NCBI GenBank assembly: GCA_001630475.1
Contig: KV419411.1
Span: forward strand, 124,001 to 188,000
Length of the DNA stretch: 64,000 nt
From: Sistotremastrum niveocremeum HHB9708
Taxonomy: Eukaryota > Basidiomycota > Agaricomycetes > Sistotremastrales > Sistotremastraceae
Direction of reading: 5' to 3'
Position numbers and translations under genes: made by a program. Shown here piece by piece: positions 35,327-46,650 of the stretch. The notes beneath the pieces were generated by a model. The model ran no database searches. It was given only the letters and a program-made list of their open reading frames with translations, and was not told the DNA's origin. The first letter of the stretch is position 1. Every line of letters starts with the position of its first letter.

Positions 35327-36644
35327 AAAATCCACTTATTTAATCTAAATTAGAATTGTAGCTCATATCCGACATGTAATTCTTTTTCTTGTCATTCGCG
35401 CCCGCCAACTTTAGTAGTAAAGCGAGAGTATACTGTAGTGATGCATTTTTTTGGTCCGTCGCGCCGAGATACGAGTACGTTCATCCATGACTAGTCAAAG
35501 CTGTGGAACACAGAATTTTTTGGAAATTATTTATTGAACACACGAAAAAAAACCTTGAAAGGAAATCATAATGTCGCATACATTGGAAGAAACTCGCCCC
35601 ATAAATACTAGTATTACAGTTATCTCTGCACGAACGAGAGACGATATGGTGTCCCTGTGGGACTTGCCTCACTGCTCGAGTGGGATGGTTAACCTACTCA
35701 GAATATCAGAATGTTGAACAGCGGGGAATCCAAGGCATTTACTAACTTACCCTTCGGTTCCATTCTCGAGACCCACATGGTGCAAGAAATTGAAGAGACC
35801 GAGAACGCTTATGCGAATCTGATCAAGTTGAGCGACGAGCTCTTCGTTGCGATGTTGTAAGATCTGATTCTCTGCTTGCAAAGTCCTAGGAGCATAGATC
35901 AATGTCAAACCTCGTACAGTTGGAATATGAACGCACTGGATGACATGCGCACTGGCATGTGCACTTTCTGCTCTGCGAAGAGGTTAGTCTCGAGAAGTGT
36001 GAGAAGCAATATTTCCTACCTCATGATGTCCGCAGCAATGAAGAGAATATTAGCTTGCCCCTTGACCCCATGCCCATGGCCACGTTGATGAACTTGAGCT
36101 TCGACAGCTGCGAAAGCTAGATCCTTCTTTTGTCTGGACCTTTTTTCGGCCATCGATGTCGGTGTACAGATAGCTTGGCGGGTTTCTAGAGAAGTCTAGA
36201 TAATGTTTGGTACCACAAGGCCTTCATGACTCACAATGCTTCAGTATGGTCACAATCAAACGGAAAAAATTCAGACAGGAGCAAAAGGAATCGAGGACCG
36301 CAAAATAGTGAGACGTCCGGGTGGCCCTTGAAGCGAACTCTCCTCAAGGTCTTATACGCAAGCATCAGCGCTCTTTCCGACATTGACAGTAGTTACATGG
36401 GTCAATCGAAACAAGAATTTGTTCTCATAGGAGGCGACCACTAGGCGACCGTGGGGGCTAGTGTGGGAGCGGAACGGCCTTCGTGACGCTTGTCGTGACG
36501 GACTCTTGAGTCTTTGAGATCATGTGCAGATGGATTACTACTTCGATGTCTCAAAGTTCAACGTGAAACGGGAATCCCACCCATCACCATGAGGCTATAA
36601 TATTTGGACGTGCTAGTCCCTGCTCTAATGCCCCTTGATTCTAG
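35327..36644. other. Intergenic, 1.3 kb
   Basis: No supported gene. AT-rich in the first 300 bases after TPS-2. Confidence 0.5.
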
Positions 36645-36778
36645 CCTGAGATCTCGAGAACCTCAAGCTCATTCTGCGAAGGGCACTCACGGAGATAAAC
36701 TCCGATGTATTTGCGTATTTGGTCGCTCGCGCCAAATATGGCAAACCTTCGCAGAAGGGAGCTTGGGCAGGACCCTGG

Positions 36779-37171
36779 ATTATATCAGAATATGTCGGGT
36801 ACGATTTCGGACATCCAACCCAGGATTTCACAGAAATGTCAGGTACGATTTCGGACATATGAGCCCAAGACAGCCGGTATGTCGGGTATAATATCGGACA
36901 TGCGACGTGTGCCGGTACGGATGTCTCAGGCGTGTGTCGGACATGACCTGCCGACGACAACAAACTTCAACTTTATTCACTGTATATGGTCTATGTACGT
37001 TGAACGTTGATAAATGCAGTCTAGTCGCCAGCAATGTCTCTACAGTGGTTCGGACGTGGAGGGCCAAAATTCAGATGTCAGGTAGGATTTCGGACATCGA
37101 GCCCAAAATTTGGTTCGGACATCGGACATCCGTGTCTGTACCTGACATATCCTGACATAATCCAGGGTCCT
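36779..37171 (+). mobile_element. hAT-like MITE A
   Basis: A 393-bp unit with imperfect inverted ends: it starts AGGACCCTGGATTATATCAG, and the other end read inverted is AGGACCCTGGATTATGTCAG. It sits between perfect 8-bp direct repeats GCTTGGGC (36771-36778 and 37172-37179). The uninterrupted sequence exists in the inverted duplicate at about 38450. The interior repeats a 'gatttcggacat' motif several times. Eight-base target duplications fit the hAT superfamily. No coding capacity. Confidence 0.85.
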
Positions 37172-37208
37172 GCTTGGGCAAGTTACTCAGAAGGGCCGTC
37201 CTCACCGC

Positions 37209-37717
37209 TAGTGTTCCAAGGTCCAGTTGCCGTGACCGGTGGCAACCGGCAGTCGCGACCGGACCATGACCGGACCGCAGTTGCCGGTTGCCTAGGTTCT
37301 TGGAAAATCAGGCAACCGGCAACCGCAGTCATGACCGGTCGTGACCGTGGTCGCAACTGAGGACCCTTAAGGGTCCCCAACCAGGGTACTCAGAGGGTAT
37401 TTTGGGTCCCAAATGGGGGTTTATAGTGACATATCTGGTGTATATTGGTCTCTATATGCATGTACCACATCATATGAGGTGTATATACAGTATATACAAT
37501 ATAATAATGATTAAAATACTGATAAAAGACCAGTTGTGACTGGAAAAAGTGGCCATGACTGGTTGCGCAACTGGTCGCAGCCGTGACCGGTCGCCGGACC
37601 GCAACCGCAGTCGCAGTTGCCAGTCACGCCAAATTTTGGACAGCAACCGGACCGGCAGTTGCCAGTCACACCCTCCGGGGGTCAAAAGTCCAGTCGTGAC
37701 TGGACCTCAGAACACTA
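37209..37717 (+). mobile_element. hAT-like MITE B
   Basis: A 509-bp unit flanked by perfect 8-bp direct repeats CTCACCGC (37201-37208 and 37718-37725). Its ends are inverted repeats (TAGTGTTCCAAGGTCCAGT and, inverted, TAGTGTTCTGAGGTCCAGT). Sub-terminal arms are filled with short CCGGTTGC/GACCGG-type motifs that pair with one another, while the centre is AT-rich. It lies only 30 bases from MITE A in the same host sequence. Different ends show that it is a separate family. Confidence 0.84.
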
Positions 37718-37972
37718 CTCACCGCGCTGCCTCAAACAGTTAAATAAGACCGCTCCCTTCGATCCTCATCTGGGCGCAGAAAAGATCATGAATGGCTATT
37801 TTAAGTCATGTTGGAATCTTCCGACATCGCCTGTCAATTTTGGAGAGTTCTCGGACAATATCCTGGGTGACTTGGGTGATTTCCGTGCACGATGTTGCTA
37901 TCGGGTATATATCAGATTCGATACTTGTATAGTCCTTATTACTCATAATTTTTTTCTGAACGGGTGAAGATA

Positions 37973-38353
37973 CTGTACCATTTTGACAACGCCGGATTGT
38001 CCCATGTCCCGGAGCCTTGCCGCCGCCTGTTAAAACACAAATTTCCGTGTCCCGAGCTTGACATCCGCTGGGACAAGTAGGATGACATCACGCCGACAAA
38101 TAGTATTCTCTTAAATATAGCACTACATATAAGTGTAGTATTGTGTTTTGAGGAATGAAATTGCTCGGAACACTGTTACCATACATATGAGACCTCAAGA
38201 GACTGATATTCGAGCCCAGCCGCCGTTGCACTGATAGCCGCCGCCGCCAAAATTCATAATGTCCCATGTCCTCCAACCTGTCAGCCGCTCCGCCGCAGTG
38301 TCTCATCGCTGTCCGTGTCCAAACCCGCCGCCGGCGTTGTCAAAATGGTACAG
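37973..38353 (-). mobile_element. TA-flanked MITE (Tc1/mariner-type), copy 2
   Basis: 381 bp, the same length as and nearly identical to the element at 2701-3081 but inverted. Ends CTGTACC..GGTACAG lie between TA dinucleotides (37971-37972, 38354-38355). Non-coding. Confidence 0.88.
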
Positions 38354-38419
38354 TACAACAGACATATAGAAAAACAAAAAACCCCGGGCTCCCGAGGCCA
38401 TCAGAGAATTTGAAACCGC

Positions 38420-38580
38420 TCAACGATGGACGGCCCCCCTTCTAATGAACTTGCCTCAAGCTCCCTTCTGCGAAGGTTTGCCATATTTGGCGCGAAAGCC
38501 AAACATGCAAATACATCGGAGTTTATCTCCGGCGTGTCCAACGCAGAACGGTGCTTGAGATTCAGGCCACCTTGATTCTT
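38420..38580 (-). repeat. Inverted duplicate of the 36.65-37.2 kb remnant
   Basis: Read on the minus strand, this stretch repeats the sequence around 36690-36778 and its continuation at 37180-37200 ('gagataaactccgatgtatt', 'aatatggcaaaccttcgcag') without MITE A. It therefore records the empty site and shows that the duplication predates that insertion. Confidence 0.72.
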
Positions 38581-39075
38581 GAGTTTCTCCGCAACTTTCA
38601 AGAGACCACATCGATAAGCGCATCCAGCAAAGACATACATCACCGTACCTCGTTTCTTCCTCATCAACTTGCCCGAGTGCATAGCAAGGTGCATAGAATG
38701 GAAAGCATTTGGCCTTGCATAGCAGGTTTAATGGCCAGGACCTTGGCTATTGAAGGGTTCTTTAACTGAGAATGTAACATATGGCACCCGTCAGACGTGA
38801 TGTTATCAGAGAAGATAATCAACTGCAATTAGTTCCATTCGTCTCTCGCGATCGTAATCGTACAAGAGAAATAACCTAACCGAACACAAGAAAACTACAC
38901 AAATAAACAAAAGAAAAAGAAAGGGGAGGGGCTTTTTAGAGCAAAACGTATAACAGAGATGCAAGAAAATGAGAATGAGAGATTCAAGATGATCAATATA
39001 TATATGTACTTTCTTCAGCTCACCCCCGCACCAACGTCGTCAGCGTCGTCAGTCAATCAGTTGGACCGCCGATGA
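38581..39075. other. Intergenic
   Basis: No supported gene; A-rich stretch at about 38880-38940. Confidence 0.5.
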
Positions 39076-40453
39076 TTAGTTTCGTCCAAAGCCGTCATCG
39101 ACATGCTTGTCGATAGTGACTTTCACGCCGCCCATCCCGTATCCTCCTCGTGCACCGTTACCTCTCTCAACACTCTCTTCTCCGAAAGATCCACTCTCAT
39201 ACCCGAGACCCTCCTTTCCCTCCTCAACAACGCTGCTCTTCCCATCATCGACCCATTCACTTCGCTCTTCTTTGCCAATGGTGAACATCGGTGCACCGAT
39301 TCTGGCACCTGAACCGGGAGTGATAGCGATGACACCGTTCGTTCCTTGAGAACGGGTAGTGTGTGAATGAGTAGGGACGGAGAGGACGTGAGGTCCTGGA
39401 CCGCCTGAACGACCAGTGCCTGATGCACCGTTCGAATGAGATGAAGTGCCGACAGTCGATCCACCGTTGAATGAACCGCCGCTAGCGAGGGGTCCACGAA
39501 TGGAGAGGATAATGCGGAGAGTCATGGTGGTGGTGAGAACGGCGGTCATGGAAGTAACGATGGTCTTGATGGTATCGGCGTTATCGGTGGGTTTAGCGAT
39601 GAACCAGAAGAGCATGTTGACCATGTTAACGAGCCAGATCGCTCCGTAGAGGTTCAATCCGTCACGAAGCATGAGTTTCCATGGGGACAAGTGCTTCTGG
39701 TGGAGAGACTTGAAGGAGCGATTGAGTGCGAGAACCAGGGAAACGGTGTAGAAGATAGTGGGAAGCAGCCAATAGATCCCGACCCAGTTGTCTCCGAACC
39801 GGGGTCCTGCGATGCAACCTTGTCCTTCCTTCAAAGGTACATCTGGAACATGATGAGTGTTTTGAAACAGGACAGGAGTGAAGCTGACGTACATCGGTAA
39901 AACGCACAACAGACGCCCATGACAACGACTTGAGCGGCGAAAAGAGCGCCCATTCCTCCTAGGACAGCTCTCGACTTGTCGTAGATAGCATGTACACGAA
40001 TGACATGGACGACTAAGAACAGGAGTTAGTCGGTGATAGGAGAGTGAGACAGGGGGTAAAACATACGAGAACATAATGAAACCAGGATGGCCGTGCATAT
40101 GGGTTCGAACAAGTAGAACTTGCTACACATCTCTTGACTGAAATGCGTATCAAAGAACGCAACAGCTGTCCGAGAAAAAAAGATAAAATCGATTAGCATC
40201 GTCACCGCATCATGAGCTGTGCTGATAAGCGCTCACCGACGATGATGAATTCTGCAGGCATGAAGAGCCTAAGGAAATGGAAAAGAATTTTAAGGAGAGG
40301 CCATTCTTTGGTTTTGAGCAGACGCCATGTGCGTGGTGAAAGAACGAGGGTGTCCCAAGCAGCTACAGTGAGCGTGCAGACGAAGAAGTACTTGTGCGCA
40401 GACAAGTGGGGAGGCAAGTTAAGGGAAGGGGGGAGGTCGTCGGCGAGACTCAT
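39076..40453 (-). CDS. Multi-pass membrane protein, basidiomycete 7-helix type
   Basis: Four exons (40453-40237, 40165-40067, 40012-39893, 39842-39076) give 400 aa. The first two thirds contain about seven hydrophobic segments (YFFVCTLTVAAWDTLVLSP, ILFHFLRLFMPAEFIIV, FEPICTAILVSLC, GALFAAQVVVMGVCCAFY, WLLPTIFYTVSLVLAL, WLVNMVNMLFWFIA). The C-terminal 140 residues are Gly/Ser-rich and low complexity, as in a cytosolic tail. The first helix with its Trp-Asp and the layout recall the fungal DUF6533-like family; that name is an inference. A receptor-like role is possible but unproven. All splice junctions keep frame. Confidence 0.83.
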
Positions 40454-42404
40454 GGCTTATCCTCCTTGTGAACGGGTTAGACGATGAGCAGAGGAGGGAG
40501 TATCAGCGGGGAGCTGGCTGAGGAGGGGACGACGAGAAGGAGATTTGATTTGAAGGCCCCAATTCGGACTCCGCGTATCCATATGCACCCTGGCGGAGCT
40601 TCAAATTTCGATCAGGGAATTACCCGAATAAGCGACAGAAGCGTGCGTCGTCTCGTTTCGGAACGTGTCACTTGCTTTGATGCGGGGGCTGATGCCCATC
40701 GACACTGATGGCTGATGTCTGACATAGCCATCTCAGCGACATTAACAATTTTTCGGCCGTCAAGTGGACAAGATTCTTTTTTGAGCAAGGCGTGGCGGTC
40801 TTGCGGACGTTTATTGAGAATACGCGATAAATTGAAAAGGAACATTCCGATCGTAAAGGTCCAGGCGGGGGCGGTCTAAAAAGTGCTATTGCTCGGTTTC
40901 GGGGGAGCGGCGGCTCAACCTATCCCTGGCCAGATCCATAAACTAGTCGCCATCGTCTCCATCGACACCATTCCGCTCTCATAACACCCTCGACGTCGCC
41001 CACCTCATCGGGTGCAGTTCACCAGCCTCGAAAAGTGATCTATCCGAGCATAGCCGCCGGTTTTGATGGAAGTAGATCCTCAGTTGATCCGTGACGCAAG
41101 ATTACCTTAAAGACTATGGACTGGCGGACTGTGGTACCTATTTTGATTCCATGGGCTGATGGGTTGATCAAGATCAGCTTCATCACATCGCCTCGGCGGT
41201 CATGATATGCTACGTATAACAAGAAAAGGTTCCATCATCTGTGTAGAGACTAAGCACAGCCCCAAGCGTTGACGATTTCTGACGCCTGTTCTCACGATCC
41301 CCCAATATCAAGATCTGTTTTAGCCTTCTATGATCCATCTTGCTCAAAGCTGTTCCTGCCACCATGCCACGTTAACAGTGCAGATGAATATCTCTCTAGC
41401 TTTCAAGGACATGGCTCCGATAATCTACCTCTGTCAAAGTTGAGCTACTGGGACACGTTGCGATACGTAAAAATGGTTCTTCCGATGCGCGTTCTCAAGA
41501 GGTTGCGTTGTGGGCGCACTCATGTGGCGAAGGAAGTACAGTGGAGAACACTGATTTCACACTGCGTCGAGAGCTCTACCTGAGCACTACCTCGGTCGCC
41601 TCAACTTCCACAGAGGTTGACTCACTTGAGACGCATCTTCTGCCCCATCATTTTCGCACTTCTTCTTGATGCTCTCGCATGGGAATAGCGTGGAGTGGGA
41701 GCTATAACTTATCCACCGCGACTCAGATGGTTCCATTTATGAGATGCGGCTTTTCGACCTCTTCTCTTGGATCTTTTCGCCCCCTTTTCTGTCTCTCAGT
41801 CGATAAAAGAAAGGTCGAGACTCGTAATTTTGGGAACCCACTTCGGCACGCCTCTTGTCATGCCCTGCACTCCATTCCTGTCACGATCGCACCATTCGTA
41901 TCGACTACGTGAAAGGGTTTATCTGAAGGCTGTAAATCTTGAAAAAGTCCGGGCCTCTTTTTCGTTCGGCCTATCGGTATCCCTCTCTATGTCGCCTTAA
42001 ACATTATCAGATCGAACAAGTGCATCAAGACGGTCATTCTCCGTCACTTGACGATATTTCTTTCAACGTCTATCCGGTTTCACTCTCCTACAATATTTGG
42101 TACTGTTACTTCAGACGCATGCTGCCTCCCAGAACTTGCTTTGTTGGTTAGGCGCCGCGATGTGACTTCGTAAATGTTGTTGTGTCCTTTCGTATTCGAT
42201 GAATATCAAGCAGATCCCTACGGCGCTGTGTTCTGAAGTAATTCGAGCATTTTTTCAGCGCCTCAGAATAATTCGAGGCCAGTACTGAAAGTCTGGACGC
42301 GACAGATCAGACGCGTACTTGGTCAACAGTGAAATTTGGAAAAAATTGTGAGATTTGAAGACAGATACACAACGATGATATCGGGATTGCCGTGCGTCAA
42401 CTCA
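40454..42404. other. Intergenic, about 2 kb
   Basis: No frame with domain or splice support was found (41269-41583 plus is the longest). The first 400 bases should hold the promoter of the membrane protein gene. Confidence 0.5.
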
Positions 42405-43827
42405 ACTTGACGAAGCATATGTATTCGTCGATGGTGAACGTGTAGGGTACCTCGAACGGGGCCTTGTCGAATAGTGCTATATCAGAGATAATTTCAGTTC
42501 ATTTTCGAGATACCATATACTGAAATTCATAAATACCTTGTGGCTGCTCAAGAAGAATTATGCCTCTGCGACTTTGCCGGACGAGCCGGGCAGAGGTCTC
42601 TCCTCAGATTCGTGGATAATACTATTTGGCAACCCGGTTTCCGGGGTTGCCATGATTAATACTTGATTTCTGAAGTAAGCAGGATCATGAACGTTGAACA
42701 CGGCAATTGCCGATAGACCTTCGTCTCGCCAGGACCGAAGTTACTGAAGGCTCATCGGACGCTGCCTCACGGGTTCATCATGGGTTCAGACTTCAACTCT
42801 GGTGACTACCTCTATTCTCGTCGACCCGCACTTATCCTTCCGTACAGTTATTGTATGCAACAGGTGGTCTGGATTGATGGCTTCGTGGGTGCGGCTCAAG
42901 ACGCGACGCTCGCTAATGAGAGAAGGCATCTGTATCTGGAGTCTCTGCAGATTGATTGTATGGAGAAGATGACGAGAACGGGTGAATACCTCGCGAGGCT
43001 CATGAGGTACGTTTATCGTTTCGTTTCGTACTTGGCCAGGAGCGCTGACTATATCTGTCCCCTTCGCTCTGGCCGCCTCGTCACCTCAACTCCCACCTCG
43101 ACGATCCCATCCCACCTCCATCATTCAGCATTGGCCGATGTCATTTCCTCACATCCCATCCACGTCTCTCCATAACTATTGGGCCATTGTCTTCTTCTCC
43201 TTGAAGTCTTCCCGCGTATCTCCAATCCCAGATCCGTTGCAAACTCCCTCACTCTTTTATCGTACACTTAGAATCTCTGTACCTCATCTCTGCAGCCTGA
43301 AATATAATTTACATCGAACTTCGGAGTTAGGGCACCACTATCCCGTTATCATGATTTGTAAGAAAAATTGAAGCAACCCCGGAAACCGGGTTGCCAAATA
43401 GTATTATCCCAGATTGGTACCCTTCCTCCTCCTCCTCCTCTTCGTCCTCCTCATCATCATCGTCATCTTCAAGACCCTCTTCTTCCAAAAACTTGGAAGC
43501 TCTATCCATCAACTGAAGAACCTCTTCCCTAAAACTAGGATCCTCCTTTATCATGACTGCCATATGCCGCAACTCCGGGTTTTCCTCCAACCTGGCTAAG
43601 ATGGAGTCTATCTTGGCCTGTTTGATAGCCTCCGCTTCGGCATCTTCTGATGCTATGAAGCTTGGAGATTTGGATGATGTAGGATCTTGCGATCCCAGTG
43701 GAGGTGACGCCCCTTCTACCGGCATGGTAGGAGTCTCAACGGGAGTGGTGAGGCGAGACTCGCGAGGAGATGACATGGACAATTGCTTCGTCGAATCGGC
43801 GAGTGAGTCAATGCTTTTGGAAGTCAT
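42405..43827 (-). pseudogene. Acidic protein paralogue A, split by a Mutator-like element
   Basis: Degraded paralogue of the gene at 44054-44964. The 5' part (43827-43410) encodes MTSKSIDSLADSTKQLSMSS, a charged middle and a long Asp/Glu run. The second exon survives at about 42475-42405 (FDKAPFEVPYTFTIDEY), aligned residue for residue with the start of exon 2 in copy B. Between them sits the element at 42614-43409. The coding remainder between the element and the intron has an in-frame stop, and exon 2 is cut short by a stop after FVKLS. It is therefore no longer able to make the full protein. Confidence 0.75.
42614..43409 (+). mobile_element. Mutator-like non-autonomous element
   Basis: A 796-bp unit with perfect terminal inverted repeats of about 37 bp (start GGATAATACTATTTGGCAAC). 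Each end folds further into a small hairpin (GGCAACCCGG..CGGGGTTGCC). It is flanked by 9-bp direct repeats with one mismatch, CAGATTCGT (42605-42613) and CAGATTGGT (43410-43418). Nine-base duplications and long ends fit the Mutator superfamily. The interior has a protein-like open frame at 42780-43010 (DYLYSRRPALILPYSY, NERRHLYLESLQ) ending at a splice-donor-like site, consistent with a captured host exon. Confidence 0.82.
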
Positions 43828-44053
43828 TGGATTGACGCTGTTGGGATGCAGAATTTCTGTAACTTTGTGGTGTTGGACAAAGCAAGGCAGAGTTAACTCG
43901 TGTTTGGCCTGCATTGTTGGCAAGTTGCCGAAAACGGCGAAAAGTTCAGACACCGCGAGATGAAGTCTTCATCCTCAATATGAGATATATCTTACACTGA
44001 CGACTCGGAAGAATATCAGGAAGCTGTTTACATGAACAACAACACGTATTCGA

Positions 44054-44964
44054 TCAAAGACCCAAGTTCGTTGCGCCCCGCAAGAACAAAGCAGCGGATT
44101 CGGCGGAGAGCTCACCACCACCCCAAACCTGGTTGAAGAGCAGACTGAAACCACCACTTCCATCTTTCTTAACAAAATGAATCGTGCTTATGGATGGATG
44201 CCAAGGCCATAATGTTCCTGACTTCTTAGTAGGATTGACTTCTCGGTATACGGATGTTCGCCCTCGCTCGATGTAGACTTTGAACGGGAGGTCATCGGAT
44301 GGTAGCAGCGGCTGTCCATTGCGAGAGACCTGTATACCGTAACACGGACCCATCCCAAAATCTTGAATGAGTTTTACGACGCCTTGGAATTCGTCGAACG
44401 AAAAGGTGAAGGGCAGCTCGAACGGGACGGAGTTCGTTTTCACTGAAGCGAAGATGAGACTCGACCATAGACATTTAATAAAAACATACCTTTCGGTGAC
44501 TCAGAAAGACGAAAAGTCTCCTCTCTGGCTTTCTGTTCTTGGTCGGCAACAGCAATAGCTTCCCATGCTCGAGATCCGTATTCTTCTTCTTCCTCTTCTC
44601 CCTCTCCCCCCATGTTTCCTTCCTCTCCTAGTTCGGCTATATCAGCCAGATACTCACGTATTTCGTCGACCAATCCGCGATCTTCCACAACTTTTAGAAC
44701 AATGTCCCGCAAAGCCCGATCGCGCTGCAACTCGGACACAATGTGTTGTATGGTCTGCCAACTCAGCGGTGAGTCGGCTCCAGATGCTTCGTGATTCGCC
44801 GGAGATCGAGGCGTAGAAGCTGGCAACTCAGATGGAGGCGACATGGCTGACGTTGCCTTCTTCACGTGTGTGGTCTTAGTTCCAGCGGGATGAGCAGGAC
44901 CAGAAGGCTTAATAGACAAATGTTGCGTCGAATCGACGAGGGCGGCGATACTGTTGGAAGCCAT
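44054..44964 (-). CDS. Acidic protein of unknown function, paralogue B
   Basis: Two exons (44964-44490, 44442-44054) joined by a GTATGT..TTCAG intron give 287 aa. The N-terminal half is low-complexity Ser/Pro/Thr-rich (SIAALVDSTQHLSIKPS), followed by a helical segment (VSELQRDRALRDIVLKVVE) and a Glu-rich run (about residues 120-130). The second exon is well structured: PFTFSFDEFQGVVKLIQDFG, CYGIQVSRNGQPLLPSDD and GTLWPWHPSISTIHF. I do not recognise a family. The C-terminal half looks like a folded beta-rich domain. A decayed paralogue lies next to it (42405-43827). Confidence 0.68.
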
Positions 44965-46650
44965 AGGATGGACACTGCTCGAATATCGATTTTTTGCAAC
45001 TCTCTGGCGGTGGACGAAAGAAGGAAAAGTTGATGCTTGTTTGGCAGGTCCGTCAGGTTGCCGCAAACACCGCGAAATGAAATCATCACGTGCATCTAGC
45101 GTTAAGCGAATAATTCAGTGAAACTGTGACGCCGAACCAGATCATGCGAAGGACTTTGATGACTCTCGGACTGGATTCCGAGATGAATTTTCTTGAACCA
45201 CGCTCACCCCAACGGTCGCGATAACTTGACTTTATATTGCTTTGTAACAGGACTGGGAGCTGAGTCTGGGACGGAGACGCATAGGTTGGTGTCGACTCCG
45301 AGAAAGTCTGATAATTTCGAGTTCCGAAGAGGAACGATCAGAAAACCCACCCTCTCAGAGCCGAATGTTGAAACCTGGGATCGTTGAACTAACTGGTGGT
45401 AAGCTGTCAGATTTCTGCACCGGCTGGGATCCACTGACGTGTTTGATATTGCGTAGGTTGACGCAACTGCCCTCATAGTTTGAATGCGAAGCAATGCTAT
45501 TGCAACGTGTTTCGAAAGGAGAAGCAGCTCAGGGGGAATGGTAGACAAGGGTATCCCTATATATCTTAAAATCGCCTAATTGGCCTAATTCAAGGCCTAA
45601 TTTGAACGTAAGTCTAGGCACGGACCGGTAAAATATCAAGACACCGTACCGCAATAACCCCCGTAAAGAAATGGTGAGCCGGAAATATGTCTTTCTCGCT
45701 GATTTTCCCATGAGTTGATGCGCTGACGTGCGGACCCTGCTGTTTACCTCATGGTTTACCTCGTTGTTCCAAACATTAGCGCCCTCGGTAACTTCCGGAG
45801 TTCTGAGCGTCTCGCCGTGGCGCTCGCAAAGACGCTGAAGTTTCGAGATTAACGGATCGCGTACCGAGCACAGCTTGAAGAGCTCAACTTGCCCCAGCAG
45901 CGTGCAGAGGTCGTGCTCGGATAATCTCATCAGGAACTGAGATAACAAGCAAATTGATTTTCGAAGCTATTGCTCGAATACAGCTGGTAGGTACTACGCC
46001 GGATCGTCCGGGTAGGGATATTCTATCATCCACTGATGAGTCTGCTTCTCAGTCTCATGGAAAAGCTACGGCAGTCTGCAGATGAAGTTCAGTAAAGCGC
46101 AACTCCGACATTGGGTCTCGCTTGTGAGGGAATTAATTCTAGATGTTCTACTCCTGAGTCCTGATGCGTGTAAGATTTTGGCGACCAAATTTCTCTGATC
46201 CTCAACTGATTTTTGGTACGTTCGTGCAAATCAAAATTCTTAGGACTGGGATCCGGAGGATAAGCATCTATCAGTGTATTCCTGATGGATCAGATCAGCG
46301 AACCGAAACCGGCTTTATCTTCTTCTTCAAGGGAGGTCTTGCACAAGCGAACCCCCCGGCCCTCGTCAGTAAACCTATTGCCTGAGTTACCCGTTCCGTC
46401 TGTCTCACATGCTCGTCTCTGGCGAGATGCAGCGGGGATGAAGATGTTGAGCTCATAATACCGGTGCGTCCACTGGCATAAATGAATTCGTAAGTGCACG
46501 ATGCGTTGTCTTCGACGACAATAGTGACAGATATCATATCCTCCCCATTGGTACAGTACGAGGTGGAGGGTCAGTTTCAAAACTATATAAGGAGATGGAT
46601 CTTGGTCGTCACCGATTCATTCCCCAAAACAACTGCCCTACGAAACACCC
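44965..46650. other. Intergenic, one weak coding candidate
   Basis: On the minus strand, 45948-45760 has a protein-like stretch (RLSEHDLCTLLGQVELFKL, SKLQRLCERHGETLRTPE) ending at a GTAAAC donor-like site. I could not find a convincing next exon, so it is not called a gene. Confidence 0.35.

Larger units (their letters stand above)
36645..37967 (+). pseudogene. Unrecognised coding remnant split by two hAT-like MITEs
   Basis: When the two insertions are set aside, the flanks at 36771-36778/37180 and 37201-37208/37726 are directly contiguous. Segments such as TEINSDVFAYLV and APFDPHLGAEKIMNGYF suggest old coding sequence, which runs to a stop near 37967. About 150 bases of it recur inverted at 38420-38580 with small length differences. 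Family unknown; it could be a host gene or part of a DNA transposon. Confidence 0.4.

Noticed and set aside
36779-37171. Tandem 'gatttcggacat' satellite
   Set aside because: The motif repeats are internal to MITE A and bounded by its inverted ends.
37209-37717. CRISPR-like or satellite array of GACCGG/CCGGTTGC units
   Set aside because: Units are irregular, without spacers, and lie inside a MITE with inverted ends and an 8-bp duplication.
43410-43480. Trinucleotide microsatellite of possible regulatory meaning
   Set aside because: It is the Glu/Asp-coding run of the acidic paralogue read on the other strand.
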